The translations under genes and the position numbers were made by a program. This document shows, piece by piece, positions 1 to 11,398 of a stretch of DNA of 64,000 bases; position 1 is the stretch's first letter; each line of letters begins with the position of its first letter. Below the pieces are notes generated by a model, which was not told where the DNA came from, made no database searches, and worked only from the letters and a program-made list of their open reading frames with translations. The stretch is from positions 31,272 to 95,271 of the forward strand of contig NW_019775761.1 in assembly GCF_001039355.2 (NCBI RefSeq). Direction: 5' to 3'. Origin of the DNA: Lingula anatina. Taxonomy: Eukaryota > Brachiopoda > Lingulata > Lingulida > Lingulidae.

Positions 1-370
1 GTGACCTTCTCGGAATGGCTAACTATGACACCGTTCGTTATCGGCATTGTAAACATTCCATCAAATAACTACGTGTATATATTGTCTCAACAAAATCAAA
101 CATTTAAGGAGGGGTTGTTCCGCATTTCAATTTCCACACAAAGATTACGTCGTGGTTCTATCACATCAATAGATTTGCTTAACATGGTGAACCACTAAAA
201 CGAATCGGGTCAACGACCTAGCGAGAACGATAGAGGTCGTTGCTAACGATTTGATAGAGATAGACCCCACTCCCAGAGATTAGATCGATCCAACTAGATC
301 GACCTAACTCCCTGGGGGTTCACGCTAAATAGCTGTCAGCCGAGCGCGCACGGTAGTTAATTACCCCCTA
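1..370. repeat. Left copy of a duplicated segment, ending at a one-base gap
   Basis: This segment matches 1836-2211 along its full length with scattered substitutions and small indels, in the same orientation. It stops at the single N at 371. It therefore looks like the right-hand end of a contig whose other allele lies inside the next contig. The reading frame at 1-198 is not preserved in the second copy, so I treat it as non-coding. Confidence 0.85.
263..370 (+). mobile_element. MITE family B, partial copy cut by the gap
   Basis: The left terminus is a form of the CCCATTCCCAT-type terminal repeat, preceded by TA at 261-262. It is followed by the GATCGATCCAAC motif and the CTGTCAGCCG block seen in the full copy at 2105-2320. 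The right half is missing because the contig ends at 370. The element is non-autonomous, with no coding capacity. Confidence 0.75.
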
Positions 371-371
371 N
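371..371. other. Single-N assembly gap
   Basis: One ambiguous base separates the truncated duplicate at 1-370 from an A-run and unrelated sequence. The duplicate resumes at 1836. I read it as a contig junction of unknown true length. Confidence 0.8.
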
Positions 372-1835
372 AAAAAAAAATACGAAAAAGATGCGCTTGA
401 GTGCTCTGCGGTATATAGATACACGGCGAGTGCTTCACAGCATTTTAACTTTGCGTGAAATAACTCCGCAAATGCGAAAATGTCATCCAGACCCTTAAAG
501 CTGATTAGCTGGACTATTAATTGAAGAAAAAAAGCATCGCCTTCAGTGTCTTCAGATGTTAACACTTAAAGCTGTGCGCTTGATTGAAATACAGAATCGA
601 GTTGCTTTAATTCTTTGACTGTGCCCCAACAAATTTTTTTGATTCCGTATCAAAGCTCGACTCGAACACTCCACATCAGGAATAAAAGCATAAAACAGTT
701 GTATAACAGAGTCGGGTATATACATACAGCTATCAAATAATAAGCTGAACATTAAGCACTCGGTAAGACTGCATAATCGTAGAGCACTGGTTTGCCCTTT
801 TAGCATCGTAAATAATAACTCAGTGGAAGCCTAAAGGTCATTTCAACTACTACAGATGATTTGTAGTAATAAGAAAAACGGTAACTTGGCAATTTAACGA
901 TTTGCCACACGTGGGGGGGCACAGGGTTCGCATGCTTGAAGACTGTATAAGAATTATCTATACATCATCGATTTATCTTAGTTTGGTTCAGGAGTACTTT
1001 TTTTTATTACTGGCAAGTTTCCTCTTGTTTAAGCGCCATTGTGAACGTGCATCCATGCACAGTTACATGTAACATATGCATTTCGACAAAAATACCGTTA
1101 ACTGTGCAATATACATATTACATTAGGAAATGTTTATTTTGACCATCAGAAAGCAAGGAAACTACTGGGGATCATTTCCTTGTTTGATAGACCTCGATAC
1201 ATACCTAAATCTCACATGGCAAAGCACGCACATTATTTGAGTTTATATTTTACTTTGCATGATTTTGATGGTAATACTAATATTGTACCCAACATTCAAA
1301 TAGAAAAGCTACAAAATCAAAGAACTGGTATTCTTTTACGCAGAATGCACAACGGGAAAGCATATGTATCCACCAAATGTTATAAATTAAATTTGGCGTT
1401 TTATGATCAATTTCAAAATGATATATATCAGACATGTAAATGAAAATATATATATATTTATGTGCATGTGCCCCAATCCAATCCAAACCTACTAAAACAC
1501 TTGTCCAGTTTCGATTTCACACCCGGATGTGATTTAAAACAAATATACCAACTTTCTACGGCATAAATTACCCTAAAACCCAGGAGGTTGTTCTCGCATG
1601 TTTGATAATGTCATAAATATACCATCTTTATTACATCTCAAGGTGAAGACACTCAGAAAGCATACAGTAAGTTCCACGTGTTCGCCCATCCCTTTTACAT
1701 ATCTGGGTATATTGCAACAATTCGCATACTGAACGTCAATCGCAGTAATTTGTTTACCAGATTTTTGTCCATTCTAAATTAATAATATTTGATAGCGTTG
1801 TCAATCAATAGGACATTGTACAAAAACATCTGATG
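372..1835. other. Non-coding stretch, no gene recognised
   Basis: I see no domain, RNA gene or transposon here. The longest open frame (1180-1443, plus, 87 codons) has no recognisable motif. If the neighbouring duplication is allelic, this stretch should match the sequence immediately left of the window. Confidence 0.5.
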
Positions 1836-2211
1836 GTGACGATAAATGGAATGTCTGACTATGATACCGTTCGTTATCGGCATTGTAAACATTCCATCAA
1901 ATAACTACGTGTATATACTGTCTCAACAAAATACCAATACAAACGTTTGAGGAGGGGTTGTCCCGTAATACAATCTCCACACAAAGATTAGACGTGGTTC
2001 TGTCACATTAATAGATTTGCTTAACATGGTGAACCACTAAAACGAATCGGGTCAACGACCTAGCGAGATCGATAGAGGTCGTTGCTAACGATTTGATAGA
2101 GATAGACCCCATTCCCAGAGATTAGATCGATCCAACTAGATCGTCCTAACTCCCTGGGGGTTCAGGCTAAATAGCTGTCAGCCGAGCGCGCACGGTAGTT
2201 AATTACCCCCA
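1836..2211. repeat. Right copy of the segment at 1-370
   Basis: It is collinear with 1-370, starting from a shared GTGAC and ending at the AATTACCCCC block. Unlike the left copy, it runs on uninterrupted into a complete family-B MITE. That makes this the intact haplotype at the junction. Confidence 0.85.
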
Positions 2212-2320
2212 TTACAGCTTTTAGTAGACGGGACGGACATTTAAGCCGGATTATCTGACAGTAATCTAGTGAGACTCCCCACGGGGATAGATCGATCTAA
2301 AATCTATGGGAATGCGCCCT
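2105..2320 (+). mobile_element. MITE family B, full copy (about 216 bp)
   Basis: The ends are imperfect inverted repeats: ACCCCATTCCCAGAGATT at the left, and AATCTATGGGAATGCGCCC at the right, whose complement matches. TA flanks both sides (2103-2104 and 2321-2322), consistent with a TA target duplication. Subterminal GATCGATC motifs occur in both arms. There is no open reading frame, so mobility would need a transposase supplied elsewhere. Confidence 0.8.
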
Positions 2321-2945
2321 TACATATAGGGGTCCCTCGGGCTGTGAACCTATAAAACCGTGTCGTGTATTTCCGATCAAAGCACTGCCCAATATCTCAA
2401 ATCTCGCGAGACTATCGTGGCCTGACTGATAGGCTAAACGTTGATCTTAAACAAAAACTAATTAAAAAAGTAATTTCCTTTTCATTAACAAAATTCACCT
2501 CAAACGACATTGTTTTTTTAATTTACGCGAGTGATGGGCTGCTAAGATTTCGACATACACAAATATCGTACGAATTATGGATGCAATTGCAGATAAATAG
2601 CGGATTTGATATCTGATAATCTTAAAAATTGATATATGTGGCAATTTGCGCATGCTGTAGCCGTGTAGTCAGATACATGTTTTTGTTTGGCACGATGCAA
2701 TAAGATTAACATTGGACAACTCTACTGCGCAGTAAGCTAAGCAATTAATAAAAAAAAGAAACAGACCTAGACGAATAGAAACGTTAATGCTAGAATAAAA
2801 CCCTTACGAGACAAATACGTTCTATTAAACATAAACTAATGTAAATTGTGGCTGTAAGCAATAGAACTGCTAGATCATACCTATCTGCCTGCAGCATTTA
2901 TATTTAGTTTGTGTGGTTGAAAGAGAAATGAAAAATATGGTCGGT
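2321..2945. other. Non-coding stretch, no gene recognised
   Basis: The sequence is AT-rich and single-copy in appearance. The 83-codon open frame at 2365-2616 shows no family motif. Nothing else is visible. Confidence 0.5.
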
Positions 2946-3103
2946 GTAACAGGAATGGAAGTCCTAGGAATGGAAGTCCGGGCTCCCATATGATGAGTAC
3001 AGGTTAGGGTTAGTTGGAGTATTGGGTTAGTATATGGGATGAATGTCACCTATACAAAGTAATGGGAAGCGGACTGCGGATCCTAGACTTCCATTCCTGA
3101 CAC
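2946..3103 (+). mobile_element. MITE family A, copy 1
   Basis: The element starts GTGTAACAGGAATGGAAGTC and ends in the complementary GACTTCCATTCCTGACAC. The core carries CCCATATGATGAGTACAGG and the AGGGTTAGTTGGAG block. It is about 158 bp with no coding capacity. Related copies lie at 9851, 21165, 29848, 39945 and 52318. Confidence 0.85.
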
Positions 3104-4516
3104 AGGACACTTAAAGATTATATATCAGTACAAAATATTTCAGTGAATGTTTTAAAGTCAGCTGGAGATAAAGGATGAGAATATTTATAGCATTTTTCTT
3201 AAGATAAAGCAGATTTAACAATAGGACATAAAGCAGCCAAATGTCTTTGCTATAACCACTGCGCGTGCACATCCAAAGAGTACACTTAAGGTTACATGTT
3301 TATTGGGCAACAAGATACAATTGAATAATCAAAAAATATACAAGAAACATAAAAATAACTAGGAAAATAGTTTAAGTGGATCAAACAAATGTATATTATG
3401 TATCCGGGTTTTACTTAAAAGAAATACAAAATATCCCCAGCGTAGCAGAAATAAAAAATAAAAACAAATCGTTCAAATCAAATCAGTCGTTGAGACAATC
3501 GGCATTATATAGCTCAGCGAAGAATCAATTCCAAGGAGGCAACCAGCGTACTTCAGGTGCTATATTATTCTAAATAAACACGCGTTTATCTAGTTACCTT
3601 GGAAATAAGTCAAACGAGGCAGAGAACGTATACGAGACACAAGTCTTCGAAACGGGTCCTAAAAATCCCCTAACCCCATGTGGATGTTCAATCCCGATAA
3701 ATTGTGTCTGTGATTTAGACGTCTGTTTTTCAGTAATAAAACAAATGGACATGTGCTTCACAAGAAAAAAAGTTGAGACGGAGAAGCTGATAACACAAAA
3801 AACACATTGCATAGATACAAACACATATGGAAACTCCCAGCCATGAATTAATTCGTTCCAACAAAACACGTGTTTTAGTCGTAATCTATAAAAGAAATTG
3901 CGGGTGGTTGGGCAATCTTCTAGAAGGATTCACGGGTGATTCAAAGGGCAATGGGTGCTTGGAATTACTATGGTTTTTACGCTGGAATGCTTCAGCCTTG
4001 AGTCAGTTTTCATATGTCTGCAAAATGTTGGTGTTCGCATATTTACGGAGGCAAAAAAACACGATCCAAACTGTTGGGTATTTCAAAAAACACATTGGCT
4101 TGAAGCAAGTTACAAAAAGGTTCTAGCACGTTGAGAACCGTGACCTTCCCAGCTGCGTATTTTGCATAACAGACCTTTTTATTGGGAAAATAAACAAAAA
4201 ATGAAAAATAAATCAAGACAAAATAAGGTTGTTATTCTTCTTGAAACAAGTAATGTGAGAAACAACGGCAGTAAACGGTTCACACTTAGCATTAAACAAT
4301 CTGGAGTAAAAACAAACGATCTTAAGGTCATGGTATTATTTTCGGTGTGCCCGTATCGTCAAATACCACAAACAATTATTTGTGAACGCTGTTAATATAT
4401 TTCAGAGAAAGTTGTGCCAAATTCCAAGGCTTTCCTCCCTACCTACATGTGCCTACTTTTCTACCTACGTGTACCTACCTTACTTCCCACCTACTTAATT
4501 GCAATTTACCTACCAA
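3104..4516. other. Non-coding stretch, no gene recognised
   Basis: Several overlapping open frames of 65-99 codons occur (3376-3573, 3594-3869 minus, 3827-4126, 4162-4395). None has a recognisable domain, signal peptide or splice architecture that I can support. I see no repeat family. Confidence 0.45.
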
Positions 4517-4519
4517 CTG

Positions 4520-4564
4520 TATCTATCTATCTATCTATCTATCTGTCTATCTATCTATCTGTCT
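4520..4564. repeat. (TATC)n microsatellite
   Basis: About eleven TATC/TGTC tetranucleotide units in tandem. They are preceded at 4437-4500 by a degenerate CTAC-rich stretch that may be an older part of the same array. Confidence 0.95.
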
Positions 4565-5597
4565 CCCCCGCCCCACACCCCCGGGAGGTTATTGCCATAG
4601 CCCCACCCATGCCCCATGTTCAACACAATAAATCATCAAAACAAAATATTCCACGGTGTCTGCCCATCTCCTGCCTGTGTTTACCAGCCCCAGGCCGTCC
4701 CTCCCCCTCATTATCGACCCAGCAGCAGAAGCTGTTCCACAGATTTGGTCCAGATCTCAGGGGTTACTCTGAAATACCAGTTTGGTGAATACAAATCGAT
4801 GCAGCTTGTTCTGGGTTTCTATATATCCAGGCACGCGGAATATGGGGCTACATCATACCGCCGCTTGATGTTGGCTGTAATCTCGCTAGATGTGAATCGT
4901 AGCATAATTATGGAGAGCTTACCAAAAGTCTGATTTCAGTTTTTTTTAGGAATATGTTTGTCTTTCTTTAATACTGATGGAATAAACAATAATATTCGTC
5001 TAAAATCGATAAATGTTTTCAACTGCAATTGACTGAATTGCAATTTTCAAGACTGCAATTGACCCAATCAAAAATAAAAACGCAGCTCGTTAAGCACGTG
5101 ATAAGTGCCGATGTTTAATCAACATTGCTGTGGGACGTTCTCTCATCACACAGCCGGTTCACATGATAATCCTAATAATTCCATCTATAATTGCTACCAC
5201 CCATCAAAGCTGATTAACGTACAGCATCGACCCGGCCCCGGAGGACCATTTCTTGTGAAGATAACTGGGACTTTTACACTGCGATTTATTCAATGCAGTA
5301 CACATAGGAGACAGGTTAATGAGTACAGAGATTGACTCCATCATCCACATGCACATGTGGGCTCGCGTTTGCGTCAAGCGCACGATCACCTAAGTACCTA
5401 AGTTGTCTCTCTCTCTTCCAGACACAGACACTCGCTTAATATCATGATAGGTGAAAGTGAAAGGTTTATTAGTACAGAGACTGATTCGATCATTCGCATG
5501 CACAATTGAGGGATCATGTTTGGGTGAACGTAGGCGTACACTGACCTTCGCTCAGTGCCCGCAGAAATGCACACGCACATACAAGCATGCACGCATG
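4565..5597. other. Non-coding stretch with short internal direct repeats
   Basis: A GACTGCAATTGAC-type motif recurs near 5020-5070. A block of about 45 bp containing GAGTACAGAGATTGAC and CATGCACA at 5306-5355 is repeated in diverged form at 5455-5505. Open frames here (for example 4616-4933) show no domain. No gene is supported. Confidence 0.5.
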
Positions 5598-6012
5598 TAT
5601 ATGTTGCAGGCCAGACTGAAATCCAGGCTGGTGTAAAATCGACCATAGTCAAATTTTATTTTCAAATGCTATGTTTGTTTTCGCAAATTCTTCCTGAAAT
5701 GTAACAACTGGATTATATAGGATACACGCCATCTTTTGTACTCATGGCCACTATAATGAAGTGGGCACCTGAAAGACAACATCATAAGAAGTGAATGGAA
5801 AAAAGAAGGACTCTCGCCTGGGTATGAGGTTAAAAACATATATATGTCATAAACAATTAAATAGTCAGGATTACATTTGTCACCTGATTTAAATCTTCCT
5901 AAGTCAAATTGGAATTTTGATTCTGAATAAGCCCAATTAAAATCTGAAAATAAAATTTGACTATGGTCGATTTTACACCAGCCTGGATTTCAATCTGGCC
6001 TGCAACATATAT
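5598..6012. mobile_element. Inverted-repeat element with long arms (about 415 bp)
   Basis: The left arm (5598-5665) starts TATATGTTGCAGGCCAGACT. The right arm (5946-6012) is its near-perfect reverse complement, ending CCTGCAACATATA. The arms are about 67 bp with only a few mismatches, around an unrelated AT-rich centre of about 280 bp. TA is present at both edges, so a TA duplication is possible, but the edge is itself AT-repetitive. There is no transposase frame; it is a MITE-like or foldback element. Confidence 0.8.
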
Positions 6013-6228
6013 ATTCGCTAAGCCTGCTACTTTAATTTATCGAATTCACGGGAACATTTTTTGACATTCTCATTTCAATTTAAGCAGAATTTTGTTTAGC
6101 CATCGGTTCTGTATATTTTATATTTATTTTATTTGTATTCGTTTTATGTACCAGTAAGTTGTTCAACGCGTTTCTCTGATGTGCGGCACCCGAATCTATA
6201 GGAACGCAATCTCTAGGTGTCCATGTGC

Positions 6229-6230
<2 letters not shown>

Positions 6231-6319
<89 letters not shown>
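6231..6319. repeat. (CT)n(CA)n(GA)n compound microsatellite, self-complementary
   Basis: A run of about 22 CT units (6231-6275) is followed by about seven CA units and then a (GA)n run (6289-6319). The CT and GA arms are complementary, so a single strand can fold into a hairpin with the CA tract as loop. The open frames through it are low-complexity shadows. Confidence 0.95.
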
Positions 6320-8638
6320 CACGCACGCATGAAAACACACATTAACATATACAATTACACGCACACAAACACACACATTTAAGCACACAAAAGTCAACAC
6401 ACACGGATAGAAAACAGCATTCATATCGAATGACAGGAATAAAAAACAGACAGAAGCAATTACTCACTCGCACACGCAAACTCAGCATCATCGTCCCTGC
6501 CACCACCCACTCAAACTAATAACCCTATCAATTTACAAACATAACGACGTATTATCTGGGCCCTGCTTGAAATGAAAAACCACCGCCAGCAATACAAGGC
6601 AAATTCCAATACCGAGCAAGAATTTTTATAACTTATGGCAACGCCATCGATCAAGCGACGTCCCATGGCGAAGAAAATATATTGAATTTCTTAACCTTTA
6701 ATAAGGGGCAAGGACTCGGAGATAACGCGCACTTTGAGCTCTGTCTACGCGAATCGCGTCCCCTTTCATTAAATGGGTCTGTAATGAAATGCAACCCAAA
6801 AGGTGCCCGAAACAAATTTCCAAAATGCCAATAGCACACCCTATGGCGATATGAAATAGAATTACGAAAAAAGTTACGTAATCGGTAGGTGAAAATGTTG
6901 TTTAAATATAGATATATCGAGTGAAGGAACGAAGGTCGGTGATGACCAAAACGAGTGTTAAAAGGGGATTAATCTCGGCGCTACAGAGGAAGTTCAAATG
7001 CTTAACAAGGAATCAGCCGACAATAGGACGGATCGATTTGACGACTGTCACTTGAAGAAACAAACGTCTTTGCTTCCTGAGCAAAAATAACGACTCGGAA
7101 GACTTGTCATTTTTTATAATTGGATGATAGGATAATACAGCGTTCCAATAAAAAATGATCTCTCTATGAAAGACATATCAATACATGCACTTACTGACCA
7201 GAGTGGCGCTTTATATACTCGTTACAAAGCAAATCTTGAGATGACAGTTGCGCAATGCAGTTTACATTTGTAATAAAAAAATCGAAAAATAATGCCATTG
7301 CTTGGGGGATTATTTCGACCATGCCAAGATGTCAATTTTCGAATCGAAAGGAATTTATTTTTAATAACCCACCTAGACTATAGATTATAAGAGATAAGCC
7401 TTAAATGTTAAGTTGTCACCAGGAATTAAGTGAAGAGTTTAGAAACTGCCACCAATTGCAAATCAAATTTATCGGTCATTTTTTCCAATAAAAAGTCGCC
7501 TTTACCTTCAACAAGAGACAAGGGGCACATGGCAAACCCAATCGATTAATTCAAATAATTCAACAGGGAAAAATCTGCATCCCGCTGTTCGTGATATTAG
7601 TACAGCGTGCATTGTCAAGGTCAAGTTATCAGCAGGCCTAAGTTAAACCAGTACTAATCTAAGTGACGTTACCAGATGTTCGGTTTGCTTAAAGTGACAC
7701 TGTGCGTTTATTTACGTAAAACGATCGCATCGAAGAAATGCAACCCCGTTTATATTGAAGACAAGTGCAAATCATGCGCTCCAACAGCCTGGAATATTTT
7801 TGTTTCCTTTTGTACCGAGTATCCCAATCCGAAAGTGCAGGAATATATCCAATAGAGTAACTTAATTGTTAGCAAATGCACAACAGGGATATTAAAACTA
7901 TGCAAAGTATGTAAACGGATTTATGAAAACAGTAACCAAGCGAATTTGAAAATATTGTCCAAACTGGGCCGCAGACAGCATGCAAGCTGCGAGAGCACCA
8001 TTTCTGCTCTTACGTCATCTGTATCTCTTACGTCATCTCTTACGTCATCTCTACGCATGCGTTTACCTATGAAGTGATTTTTGTGCCCTTTTACTAAGAC
8101 ATGGATTGCACACTTCCAGTATCTCCGAGTTACGGGCTACTAAATATCAGCGTTCCAAAATCATTATTTTTGTAAAATTGAAAAGCCGTATGCGGGTAAT
8201 CTAATGAATGCCGTCAATGGTTTTCCAAGAATAAAGGCGCTTATATAGATGATCTCTTCAGAAAAAAAAAACAACCTATCCATATCCCTTTCATTTCGCC
8301 ATTTATCTTCTTGGGTTCATTCCTCTCTCTTTTGCCTTCCAAGAATTGTATTTTATGCCAAGGTATTATATCATGCAGCCAATTATGAAGATAATGCGGC
8401 ATTATTTAACGAGAGATGAGACCAAAGTCTTTCTGCAAGCAGCAGAATGTAAAGGACGGGCCGCTGTTCATATAGATAACAAAGGTTCTTAATGGAAAAA
8501 CCAGCGGCGCATATCAAACATTACAACGCAAATATTCTGTACGTATAGATTTTATATTCCGTGAAGAATTGTCCTCGAAAAAGAAAAAACATAACGTGTA
8601 ATAAGTATTCATACTGAATTAATCGTATGCATATGTGT

Positions 8639-8641
<3 letters not shown>
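6320..8641. other. Non-coding stretch, no gene recognised
   Basis: No open frame of note and no repeat family across about 2.3 kb. The only local structure I see is a set of three TTACGTCA motifs at 8010-8047, listed separately. Confidence 0.5.
8010..8047. promoter_or_regulatory. Three clustered CRE-like TTACGTCA motifs
   Basis: TTACGTCA occurs at 8010-8017, 8028-8035 and 8040-8047. The complement TGACGTAA resembles ATF/CREB or C/EBP-ATF composite sites. The last two are in a 12-bp tandem repeat (CTCTTACGTCAT), so the cluster may be only a short tandem duplication. No gene start is visible nearby. Confidence 0.3.

Positions 8642-8669
<28 letters not shown>
8642..8669. repeat. Poly-T tract (28 bp)
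   Basis: A pure T run followed by G, C and a further short T run. It could be a poly(A) tail of a minus-strand retroposed sequence. I see no retroposon body next to it. Confidence 0.9.
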
Positions 8670-8672
<3 letters not shown>

Positions 8673-9041
8673 TTTTTTATTACCCATGTAATGATCTATC
8701 CATGGAGACACAATGGGTACATTAGCTGCGGAGAAACTCCCCATCCCCTTTTTACCGACCTCCAAAGGGAAAACTGTATAACAAGCTGGACGAGCCAAAA
8801 CCTAACCACCTCCCCTCCATGCGTTTTACGGCGTCTAAATTCTAATGGTTTGTTTTTGCCAAGCGAAGCGAGGGGGAAACGTTATCCCTGTGCACTCACT
8901 ACACTTATTTAAAAGAAAATCCCTTGATCCACTGGCAGCGACACTGATCCAAAGCGCATCAACAGTTACATATACCCAAAACTTCATTGCCTTCTGCCAT
9001 AGGCACAGATTCATTCTGCACTATATGTCCACAATGTTTCA

Positions 9042-9285
9042 CTAGCTAATTATGTGCACTTTATATCTAGCTAACCATGTGCATTTTTCTCTAGCTAATT
9101 ATGTGCAATTTCCTCTAGCTAATCATGTGCACTTTTCTCTAGCCAATTTTGTGCATTTTTTTTCTCTAGCTAATCATGTGCATTTTTCTCTAGCTAATCA
9201 TGTGTATTTTTATCTAGCAAACTATGTGCATTTTTCTCTATCTAATTATGTGCAATTTCCTCTAGCTAATTTTGTGCACTTTTCT
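9042..9285 (+). repeat. Minisatellite, about ten units of 24 bp
   Basis: The consensus unit is CTAGCTAATTATGTGCATTT plus TTCT. Units start at about 9042, 9067, 9091, 9115 and 9139, and continue to 9285. One unit has three extra T residues and the first is 25 bp. Because the unit is a multiple of three, a frame stays open through the array and reads as an eight-residue LANHVHFS-like repeat. I judge the frame a by-product of the array. Confidence 0.9.
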
Positions 9286-9850
9286 GTTACGCGGAACAAC
9301 AAAGAAGTGTGTCATGAATTTGACCGAAACACATCTGAGAATACATGTATCTAGTGAAAGTTCATCTGTGGCGCTAGTAGAGGGTACAAACCACATACTC
9401 CGATGGGGTTCCACATGTTATATATGAAGACCGATGACCTTATTATTAAGAAACGATAAAACTGAATGCAGTTTCATAATTGACCTTCTGATGGAAATAT
9501 TCTAAAATCAAATGAAACCTAGCTGAGTAATTAAGGTCAATATTAAAACACTTTGTAAATAAATGAACTTAAATTATTATTTCACATCAAAGTAGGGAGC
9601 TGGGTAAGCGTTGCAATGATCATCTTTACAACAAAGATTACAAATGACAAAGACGTTTCGACCAGACACAACTTCCAACAATAAAGAAACGTGCAGCACA
9701 ACATGTACAACACACCCACAGAGTTGCCCATGCGAACACACATAAACAGCAATAAACCGGAAACCCTGCTAAAGGAATGACTTCACCAACAGTGTAAAAA
9801 GGTCTAAACGAGAACATAAGACCTCATGAATCTTCTTTTTTTTTATTCAG
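9286..9850. other. Non-coding stretch, no gene recognised
   Basis: AT-rich sequence with no supported gene, RNA or repeat. Confidence 0.5.
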
Positions 9851-10010
9851 GTGTATCAGGAATGGTAGTCCACCAGGAACCGTAGTCCGTAGTTACTTTG
9901 TACAGGTGGCATTCGTCCCATATACTAACCCCAATACTCCAACTAACCCTAACCTGTACTCATCATATGGGAGCCCGGACTTCCATTCCTAGGATTACCA
10001 TTCCTGACAC
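9851..10010 (-). mobile_element. MITE family A, copy 2
   Basis: Inverted orientation relative to the copy at 2946. It begins GTGTATCAGGAATGGTAGTC and ends ACCATTCCTGACAC. It contains the complements of the CATATGATGAGTACAGG and GTTAGGGTTAGTTGGAG core blocks. About 160 bp, no coding capacity. Confidence 0.85.
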
Positions 10011-11398
10011 ACTGGCGTCGTAAATTAATGCATTCGACTCGAAACTGGGTTGACAGATTAGCGTCAGTCAAGCAAAAGCAATTATCAGATCCGTGGACTT
10101 AAACCAAAACACACGTCTCGTCTCTAACGCGATAATCTCTCAGTTTATCAGCCGTGAGACTGGGTCAGGTGTTAATTGAGACGCTGGACAGGCTTTAATG
10201 TTAGGGATGATTTAATAACATCACCACTAGTGAGCAATTCTTGGCCCAGTCAAGCTTTAAAAGTGTCGACGTTAGTCAGAAAAGTCATTTACAAGGACGT
10301 CCAATTATTGATCAAGCCTGAGCCGTTGTTTAAATCGTTCCAGGGCCAAACATTTCCTGATGCCGTATGCTCCATCCAGTCCTAAATTGCCTTATTTAGT
10401 AAGAAATATAAGCGCCAACCGAACGATGTCTATTTCTTATCATGGAAAGACAATGTTAAGACAAAAAAGTCATCTCAGTTACAATAGTACCAGGATACTG
10501 GATGGCAGTCTGGTAAGCATGACTAGCTGGCATAGGGAATAGGCCTATTACCAAAGATCGAAGTGATAAGATAATCTCTTTTTGTAACTTCATTGGAAAT
10601 GTGGTCAAAGATAAACTGCATTTCTACATATGCTAAGAAATACTGAATAAGCGTCGAGAGTGAACGTACATGCATTTTGCTGTAAATTCACCCTTCCATA
10701 CAACCAAGTTACATTAGATAATATACCGAGTATATATATATCGTTTATATGTTTTTCATCGTCACGAGGTACTTTGGTTTATCTATCTAACACGTTTAAC
10801 TGCAAGCACCTATCGGTATAGGTACGTAGCATCTCAGTTTCGTACCACGCACAGTTAGTATATCACTGGTGAATTCAACATAGGACGGGGGAGGATTTAG
10901 GCTTGCTACTTCGCTTGCTACAGAACTCTGATTGTCCGCGTTCTGTATCTCCCCCCCCCCCACCCACCCAGCGCGCACACACACATACAAACAACATGTT
11001 AGGTTTCACAAGCATTGATTCCAACCATACCGCACGCCTTAAGCGCTGTTTTACCACCGTGTTTATACATAATGGATACATCTCGTTGATCCCGATTCGA
11101 TCTCAGACATCTAAGGTTACATGATTTTTGTTTTCTGGGGAATACTCCAAGATCATGTGCAGACTGGATGCACTCTTAAGTTACCTGGGGGTAAAACCAT
11201 CGAGACTAATCTCAGGTGAGGTGACATTTCGACATAGTATTAACCTTTGCAGGAGTGATATCAAAATTAACAGAGAGAGACCGGGAGAGGAAAATACCGG
11301 GCAACCACACAGCAATATACAGATTTGTCCAGAGCTGGTGAGGCTGGTTGAGGATAGAGGAGGACGGAGGAGCTGAGCAGTCTACGCCAGTCGTCATG
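10011..11398. other. Non-coding stretch, no gene recognised
   Basis: Open frames of 60-82 codons (10176-10385, 10360-10542, 11128-11376) lack motifs. A short C-run followed by CA repeats lies at about 10951-10985. Nothing else is supported. Confidence 0.45.

Noticed and set aside
3001-3025. Telomere-like AGGTTAGGGTTAG
   Set aside because: It is a fixed internal part of MITE family A, present in all copies, and not a telomeric array.
6179-6424. Open frames on both strands at 6080-6424
   Set aside because: They are translations of the (CT)n(CA)n(GA)n block.
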